Both the position numbers and the translations under genes were made by a program. 64,000 bases of DNA from Zygnema cylindricum (Eukaryota > Streptophyta > Zygnematophyceae > Zygnematales > Zygnemataceae): NCBI GenBank assembly GCA_037447655.1, contig JBBHKE010003441.1:42564-106563 (forward strand). The letters are read 5' to 3'. Positions within the stretch are counted from its first letter, which is position 1, and each line of letters starts with the position of its first letter. The notes below the pieces were generated by a model. It ran no database searches. It saw nothing but the letters and a program-made list of their open reading frames with translations, and was not told the DNA's origin. This document shows positions 1 to 11,091 of this stretch, one piece after another.

Positions 1-1068
1 TATTGACGGACCCAAGAATTGATCCTGCTACATATCGCCTGTCAGCGTAGCCGTTAGCTCTGACGGTTAGGTCTAGGACCAGTGTTAAGGTATGTGAGGT
101 TTGATAAATATATAAATAGTTACACGTAGACTAATTCGTTTAACGAGGAATAATTGCGCAGTGCATGGATACAGTTTTAGATAGTACGGAGTACGATTTC
201 AATGTATTTTTCTGAAACGGATATCGCGCCTTTGTTTCGACCGCGAAACAAATATTGCGCGTCTAATTTCAACGGCTAGATTTATAGCCGGTTTTGATCG
301 GACGGCCACGATAGGCGCCGCGATCACGGAAGAGGTATTTTTGGCGTTTTACGGTCATCGCCACGTCAGGTGACGCGTGGCGTGATGACATTGGATTTCG
401 GCAACTCCGGAGATTACGGGATCAAATCCCGATTTGACACGTGTCGACATTTTGGCCATGTTGTACGATGGCCGTACAGAAAGTACATCGACACCTGTAC
501 TTTTCTGTACAACATAGTTATTTGATTGGTGCCGTACGTCAATAGATAGAGTTTTAGAGAGGGAATATGACTTAGAAAATTTAGTAGGTAGCAGCCTCTC
601 TCCGAGAGAGCTCCTGTACAAAAGGTCATCTTTGACCATTCATAACTATCAATTTACTTGACCATTTTCAGTGATTCTTTTTGTTGCGGACTCAGTGGAG
701 GTCATCTTTGACCATTCATAACTATCAATTTACTTGACCATTTTCAGTGATTCTTTTTGCTGCAGACTCAAAGGAGTCCAGGTTACACAAGGGTGTAGTC
801 GGTCACGGGTTTTTGCTTGCCAGGGTGGCTGCATTTCGAAGGGAAAGTCAAAGTGGGTGAATGTGTCCAAAACTCATATTCTAACTTTGCATTATGTGGT
901 GGAACTGAGCACACAGAAAGTCTTATTTCACAGGGGTGAAGCTATAATGGGTTAGTGATTGTCAAGGGGTCAGTCATTTGGGTTTATATCAACTTGGAGT
1001 CGGCACTATCTAGATAAGTTTCTTTTGGATCTGCGATTTCTGTGGGCAAAAGAGCACACAAAGTATCA
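1..1068 (+). repeat. 3' part of the 5' LTR of copia derivative C1
   Basis: The window opens inside this LTR. It ends in CA at 1068, directly before a primer-binding site. Its last 100 bases match the minus-strand LTR at 38699 onward (shared stretches around the words cttggagtcgg and tctagataag), so C1 and C2 belong to one family. It carries the hairpin common to the copia LTRs of this window (arms 472-486 and 497-510) and a 76-bp tandem duplication. The start of the LTR is outside the window. Confidence 0.8.
624..775 (+). repeat. 2 x 76-bp tandem duplication inside the C1 LTR
   Basis: The block starting ggtcatctttgacc at 624 repeats from 700 with period 76 and only a few substitutions near its end. 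Other LTRs of this superfamily in the window (for example at 55045-55120) have a single copy, so the duplication is specific to C1. Confidence 0.85.
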
Positions 1069-1072
1069 GTTT

Positions 1073-2718
1073 ATGGGCCCACCATCTGGGGTGCCTATGT
1101 TTGATGGAACACGCTTCACATATTGGGGATTTATGATGGAGGGATTGCTTTTCGAGAAGCACTAATGGGGCATTGTTTCGGGACAAGTGAGGTGTCCTCC
1201 ACCGGGCTTTGGAGGAACTCACTATGGAGAATCATCTGGGGCTGCCGAGAAAAACAACCGGAGTTCATATGCAAAGGAAGGTGAAGGGAAAATCATTGCC
1301 ATGGTAGGGGAAAAATGGGAGAAGGGAAAAGGAACACTGATGGTGAGGGGAGCTAAGCTCTCGACTATGGTTCCACTTGTAGGGATTAAAACTGAAGAAA
1401 ATGACAGGAAAATATGGGAATACAAAAACACTATAGCAAAGCATCTCATACTTACAAACGTGTCTAAATCTATAGCTATCACTCTTATAAACTTAACGAA
1501 GTCTTCAGAGATATGGGAAGCACTAAGTTAAATTTATAAGAGTGAGACTATTCAGAGGCAGCAATTAGTAAAACAAGAAATAGATGCCTATGTTTATAAA
1601 GGCGGTAGCATGATAAAATTTTGCAATGATATTGCTGCGCTATATGTTGAGCTTGCTAGTGCGGGATATGTAGAATCTGAGGAGAGGAAGATTAATACAC
1701 TACTTATGATACTTCCAGATGAGTACGAAAACATCATTTGTCGTATGCAGGCAATGGATGGCTCCTCATGGACTTGGAGCTTTACCATGGGGATAATTCT
1801 TGTGAGTGAAAGCACTTTGGAGCTTCGTAGGGGAAGTGACAGGGTGAATGCATTTACAGCTAGTGGTGATTGGCGGATGCATGATGAGAGGAACAGTGGT
1901 GACAAGCGGAAGCGTGATGAGAGGAAGAAAGACAAAGGTAAACTTTATCGGAACTTTGGTAGAAAGAGAGGGAGAGGAAAAAAAACGAGAGCTTTGAAAA
2001 AGGGGGTTTGCTTCTTTTGTAGGGAACCGGGTCATTATATAGAGGAATGCCCTTGTTTGGAAGAACTTAGAAGTTGGAATGGGGAAGAGGAGAAAGAGGA
2101 TGAAGATATGTTGGAGCTTCTCAGCATCGGTAGTATGGGGAAGAGAGAAAATCACACAGAAATTCCACGTAAGCAACAGTGTGCTTTTGGAGGTATAAGG
2201 TAAGTAAAGAAAGAGGAGATACTTGAGGGAGTTCAAAATATTGAGGATAGTTTCATAGGTATTTTGGAAACAGAAAACGAGTTGGAAAGGGAGACTTCAA
2301 CGGATTCCGAGGAAAGGGGAGAATTAATTATAGAGGGGGTTTTAAAAGATAGGGGAGAAGAGGAATATTTAATGAAAGGTTTAGGGGATGAGAAATATTT
2401 ATTGGGAATAAAATTAGAAAGTGATAATAAGGAAAGTTCAAAAAATTGGGTGAGAATCATGGATAAAAATATGAGTTCGGAAGATGTAGATTTTACGAGG
2501 AACTTAGTGGGGACTCTTGATTTAAGGATAATTTTGGGGGGTAATGGTTTTGACATCACTAATGGGAGTGATGCCCTCTATGAAGGTGTGCCTAAAAAAG
2601 GGTTAGCATCTGAGTATGTGTTGCAAATTGGGGATAGGGCTGACTGTTGGAAATGCAAAAGGGAAAGTGGATTTTGGTTAGATGAAAAGGGGAGGAGGTG
2701 GATAAAATCTTTGCTCGG
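1073..2718 (+). pseudogene. Copia gag plus RNase H remnant (non-autonomous derivative C1)
   Basis: Reading starts at the ATG inside the primer-binding site (1073) with the copia gag start VPMFDGTRFTYW. It is broken by stops near 1162 and 1529 and resumes at 1610-2203 with the UBN2-type gag helices and a CCHC knuckle, CFFCREPGHYIEEC. The next open stretch (2264-2718) jumps from the protease border straight to an acidic linker and an RNase H piece (DITNGSDALYEG). Protease active site, integrase and nearly all of the reverse transcriptase are absent. The same layout is seen in C2 (36740-38690, minus strand). It is cut at about 2718 by the gypsy fragment. It can only have moved with enzymes supplied by another element. 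Confidence 0.8.
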
Positions 2719-4052
2719 GGCGAGCCCTTATCAAAAGTAGCTGCTCGTTGTTGGACAGTTGAATCCCGGAGGATTCGACCAACCAACAATAGCGTGTGGA
2801 CAATTGTCCTCGCCATCCCCGTGAACTGGGGTTTCATTTCGGCCATGAAGGCAGTGAATTGCTCCTTCATCATGGCGGCCATCATGACTTGTAACTCGGC
2901 CTTTTCCCTCTCTCTTCGAGAGATCTTAGGCGGAGTCGCCTCTTTCTCTGTCTCGGTAGGAGGAGTGACCGGCTTGGCAGAACGGGCGGGAATTCCACCG
3001 TTCTGAATCTGATTCTGATAGGAAAAATTAGGATCCTTAACGTGGCAACGGTGGACATAATGTCCCTTCTGGTTGCAATGGGTGCATGTGGCCGACTTAT
3101 CCGGGCACATGCGGGCATCGTGCCCCGTGTTTCCACATCGGAAACACAATCGGTCTCCGGAATTAAATGGTGGATTTCCCATGGCCGGCGTCTTTGGAGG
3201 CCTATTAGAAGGCCACGGGTTCCTCGGAGGAGAAAGTGGGGAAGCGACTTCCGAACGATCATGAGCTTCCCACCAACATGATTGCATCTCATATTCTACC
3301 GCATATTGAGCGGCTTGATCAAATGTAAATTTCAGACCGTAAGTCTGAGTGAGATGACTTTGTATAAAACGTTTCGATTGATCTGGAAACTGTCCAACAA
3401 ATTTTTGAACAGCTTCCGCATCGGACATTAGGTCCGGTAAAGCTTCTCGCAAAGTCTCCATGCGAGCACGTAAAGCAGGGGCAGTTTCTCCTGGTTTACG
3501 CGTGAAATTCATCAATTCTTTCACCTGATCGGGGTTTTGCATCCGATACTCGGCTTCTAAGAAATCGAACATAACAGATAGTGGATCCCGCAATGGGATT
3601 ATCATCCCTGGTCGTGCTGGGACAGCAGCACGAGCGGCCACAGCGTATTGGCGAGGAATTTCTGGGACTGCGGGAATTAGGACAACACCTTGAGCATCTA
3701 AGACCTCGGGAAAAGCGGCCTGGAATGGAATATCCGCTTGACCTATGACCTCGGGTGTACCAGCAAAAGGAGGGGAAAATTCTGTCATCGCGAGTATAGC
3801 ATCATACTTGCGAGAATATAATGTAAGGGCCGAACCTCTGAGGTACCGGCCAAGAAGAGAGAATGCCACGCGAAGATCAAATCGATCTTGGTAGCGAAAT
3901 GCCAAATCACGCATTTCAATATCATAAAGCATACGGAAATGGGATAAAGACATGGTATCCTTCATCCGTGAAAAGCAAAATTGCATTTTCCCCATGCCCC
4001 CCTCTGAAGAGGAAGCGATGTCGTCAATGGAAGAATGCACTAGTGGTTCCAA
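2719..4052 (-). pseudogene. Gypsy-type gag polyprotein, 3' truncated
   Basis: A long open frame on the minus strand (4052 down to the junction near 2719) encodes a retroelement capsid protein. It has a Retrotrans_gag-like central region (DPLSVMFDFLEAEYR, then the helical stretch containing KPGETAPALRARME) and two zinc knuckles, CFRCGNTGHDARMC and CTHCNQKGHYVHRC, followed by a basic, Met-rich tail. The capsid packages element RNA and the knuckles bind it. Codons 3' of about 2719 are the antisense of the C1 copia remnant, so the frame from there to 2592 is accidental read-through. The upstream start is unclear: the codon at 4052 is TTG and the first ATG is about 20 codons later. No protease or pol follows, so this is a fragment. 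It is GC-richer than its surroundings. Confidence 0.75.
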
Positions 4053-4910
4053 ATTTGGACCGACCGAAAACGGAAATGTGAGAGGATGGAAAAAGATTTC
4101 CTCTGAAAAGTCTCTTTCGGTTCTATCTAGGGATGACCTAGAGGAAACTCATGATAATGATGAGACTGTGGTCAATATTGACCGAACAGACGGAGATCTA
4201 GGGGCCGCAACTGAAACAGGTGCGTCCGTAGACTCGGAGAAACTAGAAAGATCTAACTACGGTGGACGGAAAACTGTCCCGCCGCGGGTAGATCCGGATT
4301 GATAACGTAAGTTATCCCAAGACGTGGGCATGAACGAACAGAAAACCCTCGATTAGGACTAGGAAAGAACGGAACGGCCTAATCGAGGTGCGTCAAATGG
4401 AAAGCCTAACCACATAAGACAAGCTAACACACGAAGTCTCTATCAAGACCCGGTGGTCAGATCTAGCAAGAAGCCGGAATACCAAAACCTCTACCCTGCA
4501 AACAATGGGCAAGGCCGAAGGGCCAGATCTATAAAAACAAACACAGAACTATTCAGGCACCTTTCGGTGCAGATCTACAGCGGCACGGACAGAAAATTAT
4601 CTAAACAGTGCCACCCACAGCAAGATCTATAAAAATAAAATCCAATCTAGATAATCACACGGAAACTCAAGGCCACTCACGGCCAGATAGCATGCAAGGA
4701 AAGCAAAGAAAATGCAAATGCTCAAAAAGAAAGGTTTGTAATAGAACCAATCCACACTGATCCCTCTACACGAGTGTCTACACTATATCGTGACGAACCT
4801 GTACCCGCAAGGCATCAGGATACTTACAAACACTTTTAATACTCTGGTGAGTACCCAAAGTGAACCAGGCTTGGTTGAAGCAAGTCGGATTTTGCAGAGT
4901 CCTCAGGAAC
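4053..4910 (-). other. Probable leader of the gypsy fragment, non-coding
   Basis: This lies upstream of the minus-strand gag and holds no open frame that resembles a protein. It is rich in AGATCT-containing words. By position it should be the untranslated leader of the gypsy element, but I could not identify the LTR border or a primer-binding site. Confidence 0.4.
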
Positions 4911-5010
4911 GTGATCCGCCTCGGTTCCGAATAGTCGTACCCAGGGCCACCACTAAACACGTGATCCGCCTCGGTTCCGAATAGTCGTACCCAGGACCAC
5001 CACTAAACAC
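4911..5010. repeat. 2 x 50-bp tandem repeat
   Basis: The unit starting gtgatccgcctcggttccga at 4911 repeats at 4961 with one visible substitution (cccagggcc against cccaggacc). It lies between the gypsy leader and the AT-rich block. Confidence 0.9.
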
Positions 5011-7040
5011 CCAGGCAATTAGTATCCTGCTAGGGTATGCGTATCAGCGCTATGCCACGCTATACCCAACTATAAAGCAATGATAATTATATGTTATAAT
5101 TCGTGCAAATCTAATATATATGAATATATATTTTTACTTTGCTAGGTTTTATGAATGATTAGATTTGGCAAAGGATAAAGAAAGAGAATATAAAATCCAC
5201 CACAAACCAAACATCAACTAGACAGCAAAGGAAGTTGCACCAAAGGAAAGAAAGATAAGAAATTTTGAGAAAAGTAGAAAATAAAACACAAAATACGGTA
5301 AAATTGGGCAAAATGGTTTCTCAAACCCTAATACCACGCTGCAAAAATCAAAAATCTGCGACCAAGGGATGGTAATATGCTGACCTAGGGTTAAGAATTC
5401 CAAAAAATAAACCCTAAATCCGCCCAAACCCTAAATCTGCGGCCAAAACCCTAAATCTGCGGCCAAACCCTAATTTCGCAGATTAACCCTAAAAATCTGA
5501 CACAAAATCAGACCTAAATCTGCAGACCAGAAATAGAGTGAAAGCAAGATAGAAGACAAAAATTGAAAGCACGAAAGAAGAAAACAAAAAACCAAAACAA
5601 AATGTTTTTATTTTTTTTATAAAATAAAATTTATAAATTAAATTATTTTTATATTATATTTTTCCAATGCAAAACTGAAAGCGAAAGCAAATATAGAGAG
5701 AAAGTAGAATGAAGCTTGTAGTAAAATAAAGCTAGATCGAAAGGAAAAAAAAACCAACTCAAATAAAAGGTGGAAGAAAATCTAGAAATGAAAAGATAGA
5801 TTTTATATTGAAAAAAATGAAATTTTTATATTTTTTTTTCTTTAGCTTTATTCTATCACAAAAAACTGAGAAGTAAAACTGAAAATGAAAGGTAAATAGG
5901 CAGGAAAATGGGAAGACAAAAACAAGAAATAAAACTGAATTTGAAAAGTAATATTTTTTTAATGAAATAAAATTTATATTTTTAATAATTTAATATTAAA
6001 AAAAATAGACTTTTAGAAAATGTGATTTTAAAAAGTGGAGCCTTTTGGACAAGAATACTAAGCCACAAGGTAGCCACTAGGCTCTTGGGTCTTCAACGTA
6101 TTCTTTACAAGAGTTATCTCGTACGAAAGCAACGAAGCAAAATAAATAATTCCAACCAAAAACAAGGAAAACTCAAAATTCGGCCAAAATTCACCCTTCC
6201 ATTCCCAACCGAAAATACAAACAACACAAAACAAACACCCAAACCGTTCAGCTGTCCGTGGGAAGGGCAGCCGGATCCGGATGCTTCTCCACACGAACTC
6301 CAATCCACCACTTCCCAAAAATGACACAAGTTGGAGGGAAACCTTCCGGACTTGGCTTTGAGCCGCGTGGATTAAAAACGTGGGCAGAAATAAAAGGTGA
6401 AATATTCTTAACCTATCTAGCCTCTACAGCTAGCTAGCAAGGAGAAGAAAGACACGTGGGCAATCGGTGAGAGAGAGAGCAAGAGAAAAGCTCCGCTGCC
6501 AAGAGAAAATTCTTGTCCAAAAGCTAAATTCTCTAAGTCTGAGAATTAGGCTAAGTAAGAGCTGCGCTAGGCCTAAGCAAAATTAGCCTACGTCTAGTCT
6601 ACTTTACATGCATGAAACTACTTTAGATGCTGGCCAATAGGCGGCCAACATCGTCTGCCGTACGCCTGACAAAATCCACTGTCCGAGGGTAAAAACCCTC
6701 CCTAACTACATGTGCGCGCGAACCTACATGGGTTCGCGACTTGAATAAATAGATAGTGTATCGAAGCGTCGCCCGGAAATCGCGATGCGCCTCCAAACGA
6801 TACTCCGCGTACATACTACGAAATCGCGTGCATACGCACGAATCGAAGCATACCGCACGGAATAAAAGGTCTAGCACGAAATACTCGAAATCGCGTCACG
6901 TCGCCCAAACGATGTTTCGCATCCAACTTTGAAAATCGTGTACCTACGCACGAAATAAAACATATCGCACGAAATTAGTACCTTTCAAAGAAAAACTGAA
7001 AATATGAATCGGAATTAAATTGCACGTGCAACGAAAATAA
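5011..7040. other. Non-coding AT-rich block
   Basis: No coding frame is supported here. The block is rich in poly-A and poly-T runs (5590-6020). It contains telomere-like repeats at about 5400-5500 and a stretch at 6620-6970 with many TCGCG/GCACGAAAT words leading into the 20-bp minisatellite. It could be the LTR of the gypsy fragment, but I see no paired copy. Confidence 0.4.
5400..5500. repeat. Interstitial telomere-like CCCTAAA repeats
   Basis: Five close copies of AAACCCTAA(A) occur, several in a 19-20 bp unit of the form CCCTAAATCTGCGGCCAAA. CCCTAAA is the plant telomere heptamer, but here it is embedded in a longer unit and does not form a plain telomeric array. Confidence 0.6.
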
Positions 7041-7240
7041 TGCGCGCGTGCCAAAATCGTGCGTGCATGCATAAAACCGCGCGTGCATGCATAAAACCGC
7101 GCGCGCGTGCCTTAAACTGCGCGTGCATACAAAATACCGCGCGTGCGTGCAGAATACCGCGCGTGCGTGAGAAATACTGCGCGTGCGTGAGAAACACTGC
7201 GCGTGCGTGCAGAATACCGCGCGTGCGTGCATGATAACAT
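7041..7240. repeat. 10 x 20-bp GC-rich alternating purine-pyrimidine minisatellite
   Basis: Ten units of exactly 20 bp run from 7041 to 7240. The best-conserved form is CGCGTGCGTGCAGAATACCG. The first half of each unit alternates purine and pyrimidine (GCGCGTGCGTGC), the second half is A-rich. Open frames on both strands here, with Ala/Arg/His-rich translations, come from the repeat and not from a gene. Confidence 0.9.
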
Positions 7241-7300
7241 GCGAGCGAGCAGCCGACACGATGCGGCATGACACCAATGCAAAAACGAGCGAAATCTCTT

Positions 7301-7336
7301 ACTAACTACGTAGGATTTACTAACTACGTAGGATTT
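7301..7336. repeat. 2 x 18-bp tandem repeat
   Basis: ACTAACTACGTAGGATTT occurs twice in direct succession, and a third partial copy follows. Confidence 0.8.
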
Positions 7337-7796
7337 ACTAACCAATCAAATGCTACATTTCACTACATAACATTTATGTGCAAAAGTTTTAGCCAATCGA
7401 AACGCGACTTCGCACGAAAGTGCGTCGCAAATTCCACACGCGAAAGTACTTACGAAATTCCATAAAGTGAAAGTGACGTTTCGTACTAAAAAATTGTACG
7501 AAACGAACCATCGTGTGTACCAAACGAAATATTGATTCATTTCGTACTTTTTAAACGTGTGCTTGAAATTCCGCGGCTAGTTTGACCCTTAACCCGTTAT
7601 AATGAACACTCACTCGTTAATTTGACCTCGCACTATCTCTTAAATACACCAATCGCTATATCTTTTATAATACAACGCTAAATCGTGCTATTCTTTTGCA
7701 AACGTCTACCAAATTCATAACTCTATATTCATAACACTTAAATACCCATTTACAAATAAGTTTGATCCACTATTACTGTTACATCGGTGATATGGA

Positions 7797-7901
7797 ATTT
7801 GTTGGTCTTTGACCAATATATCGGGACCTTTGCCGTTCGATAACCGATAACTATCGGTATCCGTGTTATCGCGATAAATTTTTAACCTATATACAACACT
7901 A
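7797..7901 (+). repeat. Right-end remnant of an M2-type hAT MITE
   Basis: It shares with 16996-17096 the words gttcgataaccgataact, atcgcgataa and the terminal acaacacta. No left end is present. Confidence 0.6.
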
Positions 7902-8313
7902 GTTTTTCTACGTCGTTTTCACAAAAATTGGGACTTGCAACGGGAAAATCTTATGTCGTACGAAATATGGACAAGAACCAAAGTACATTTTGCGTCATTT
8001 TGAAACTTGAATGGTACGTCAATTTGACGTTATTATCAGTGCAACCCATTTTCACGTCACGCCAGCTCATCTTTACACTTGTAATGGAATTTAATTGCGA
8101 CCTCATTTTAATCAAAATAATACCCTGCTGACGAATAGAAAAATGGTATTGCACAGGTGAAACGTCTTCGAAAAGTTTTGAACGAGGGAGAATACACGCT
8201 ATTTTTTTCACTGCTCGTCACTTGCTTGTACGTACGAAAATGACAAGCATGTATGGAAAAAAAATTGTTGGGGTCTCAAACTTCCACTTTCATTCATGGG
8301 TTATATTAGCTTA

Positions 8314-9262
8314 GAGGGAATGCCCATCTAACCGAAACTTTGAAACGTAACTTTGAATTTTAGCGCAGATTTTACGGTGTACTTTTCAAAGTGTTCCTCT
8401 GTCAATCGTTACTTTGCGCCTCCATTACTTCAGATATGTGACAATTGTAGATGGCTATAAAATGTGCGACGGAGTACGAAATGAAATGTAGACGACTACG
8501 AAACAAAGAAACTTCCTAAAATTGGTGACGTCTACAAAAACAGCGACGGTTGTAGACGTCGAGGTTTTTGTAACGTTGTAGATAATTAGGGTTTTGTGGC
8601 ATTGCGAAGTCATGCTACCATGTCACTTCATTTAATACGTAGGTTTTCTGCCATGGCTTTGGGATTTCTTTTTTTATCTTTTATCATTCGATATGCCGTC
8701 AAACTCAGACAAAAAATATTCAAAAAAAAGAAAAAAAAATTCTTTCATTTGATACTATTTTTGTTGCATCTCATGTAAACAAGAGAGAAAGAGGAGCGGT
8801 CGAGTGAAAAAGAGGGGAGAGACGAGGACGACGTAAATTTTTGCAAAGGACCTATGAATGAAAGTGGAAGTCCAAGACCCCAACGATTTTTTTTCCGTAC
8901 ATGCTCGTGATTTTCGTACGTACATCCGCGTGACGAGCAAGGAAAAAAAAGGCGTGTACTCTCCTTTGTGCAAAAATTTCAAAAACGTTTGACGCGTGCA
9001 ATCCAGGTTATCTATTCGTCAATAGGGTAATATTTTGATTAGAATGAGGTCGTAATTTGATTCCAATGCAAGTGTGAAGATGAGCTGGAAGTGGGTCGCG
9101 ATGATAAGAACGCCAAATTGACGTACCTTCCAAGTTCCAGGTTGACGCAAAATGTACTTATGTTTCTACCCATTTTTCGTACAGCGTAATATTTTATCGT
9201 TGCAAGTCCCATTTTTTGTGAAAACGACGGAAAAAAACCCTTAAACACATGGGCACACACCG
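8314..9262 (-). mobile_element. H1: non-autonomous PIF/Harbinger-like element, 949 bp
   Basis: It is flanked by TTA at 8311-8313 and 9263-9265. The ends are diverged inverted repeats of the H family (GAGGGAATGCCCATCTAACC on the left; a right end resembling the complement of GTGTCCCATGT-type words). The body aligns in reverse to H4 at 47895-48592, for example the block around acggtgtacttttcaaagtg. It has no transposase frame. TSD TTA/TAA and GGG-starting ends fit the PIF/Harbinger superfamily; that assignment is inference. Confidence 0.75.
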
Positions 9263-11091
9263 TTAGGCTTTTTCAGGGTCATTAGTTACGGCGTGTTCCC
9301 ATGTAACCGAAACTTTCAAACGTAACTTTGAATTTCAGAGCAAATTTTACGGTGTAATTTTCAAAGCGTTACTATGTCAATCATTACTTGCGCCTTCATT
9401 ACTTCAAATATGTGACAGTTGTAGACGTCTACAAAATGTGCGACCGTCTACGAAACGAAATGTAGACGACTACAAAACTACGAAACTTCCTAAAATAAGT
9501 GACGTCTAAAAAAACGGCAACAGTTGTAAACGTCGAGTTTTATGTGACATTGTAGATGTTTAGGGTTTTGTGACATTGCGAAGTCATGATACCTTGTGAC
9601 GTCATTAGCACGTAAACTTTCCGCCATGGCTTCTCGATTTCTTTTTCTTACCATTTATCATTCGATATGCCATCAAAATGAGACCAAAAATATTATAAAA
9701 AAAAGGAAAAATATATATCTTTCATTTGATAGTATTATTGCTACATTTCATTTAGAGATGAGAGAGAAAGGAGCGCTCGAATGAAAAAGATGGGGAGAAA
9801 CGAGGACGTTGTAAATTTTTGCAAAGGATCCATGAATGAAAGTGGAGGTCCGAGACCCCAACAAATCTTTTTCCGTACATGCTTGTCATTTTTGTACGTA
9901 CATACGCGTGACGAGCATGGAAAAAAATAGCGTGTACGCTCCCTCGTTCAAAAAAATTCGAAGACATTTCACGCTTGTAATACCTTCTTTTTATTCGTCG
10001 ATATGGTGTTATTGTGGTTAAAATCTGATCGCGGTCTGATTCCATTACAAGTGTGAAGATGAGCGAGAAGTGGGTCGCGATGATAATAACGCCAAATTGC
10101 CGTACTTTCCAAGTTTCAAGGTGACGCAAAATGTACTTGTGTTTTTGCCCATTTTTCGTACGGCGTAATATTTTCTTGTTGGAAGTACCATTTTCTGTGA
10201 AAACGACGGGAAAAAACCCTTAGGGTATGTCCCCATGTGCATAAGTAAGGGTTTTTTTCTGTCGTTTTGCGGTAAAACTTAGCGCAGTACTGCCTAAGTT
10301 CCGACCGTACGAAGAAATAGCAAATTCGTAGAGTGCAATTTGCGTCATCTTCGATTTTAGGATGTACGAAAATTTGTCGTCTTGTGTTTTTCGACCCACT
10401 TCGACGACAAAAAACGTCATCTTCAACCTTATGTTTAAAACACATGCGCGATGTGTTTTAAAATTAGGGATTTTACATAAACAAATAGGAATATATATTC
10501 GCACATGCCGTAATTTTCGAAAATTTTCAAACGATTTCAAGCGACGTGGAAATGTACATGATTCGCTATGTTTTGTCCGTTTTTGTTTAATACGACAAAG
10601 AGAAGTACACAGTTTGTTTTGTTTTGTCCGTTTCCATCCGGTACGAATTTTTTTTTGCAGGGGTCTCAAGCTTCCGATTAGTGTTGGGTATCGGGTAGTT
10701 TCATATCGCGATAATTTCGATATTCAATATATCGAATATCGATCGAGCAGATTCCTCGATATATCGTACCAGGACCAACATAAATTATCGCGATATATAT
10801 CGCAAAATTTGCATATCCGTACAGTCAGAGTACGGAAAACCGTACGAAAAAGAGTACGGAGAATCGTACAAAAAATTGTACTAATATACCCCCCCCCCCC
10901 ACTGAGCGCGGGGGGGGGGGGTTTTGAAAAAAAATTTTAAAATTTTCATTTTCGATATATCGTCGATACGATATATCGGCGATATATCGCGATAATTTGA
11001 AATTCGATATATCGAAGAGATATATCGAATATCGGACACATGAAATTCGATATATATCGAATATCGGCAATGGGTCCTCGATACCCAACAC

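Noticed and set aside
2592-2718. C-terminal extension of the gypsy gag
   Set aside because: This part is the antisense of the copia RNase H remnant; the shared frame is accidental.
7015-7277. Several open frames with Ala/Arg/His-rich products
   Set aside because: All come from the 20-bp minisatellite, on both strands.
10362-10940. 192-codon open frame across K1 and M1a
   Set aside because: It crosses an insertion border and ends in the C12/G12 hairpin; it is not conserved in K2 or other M1 copies.
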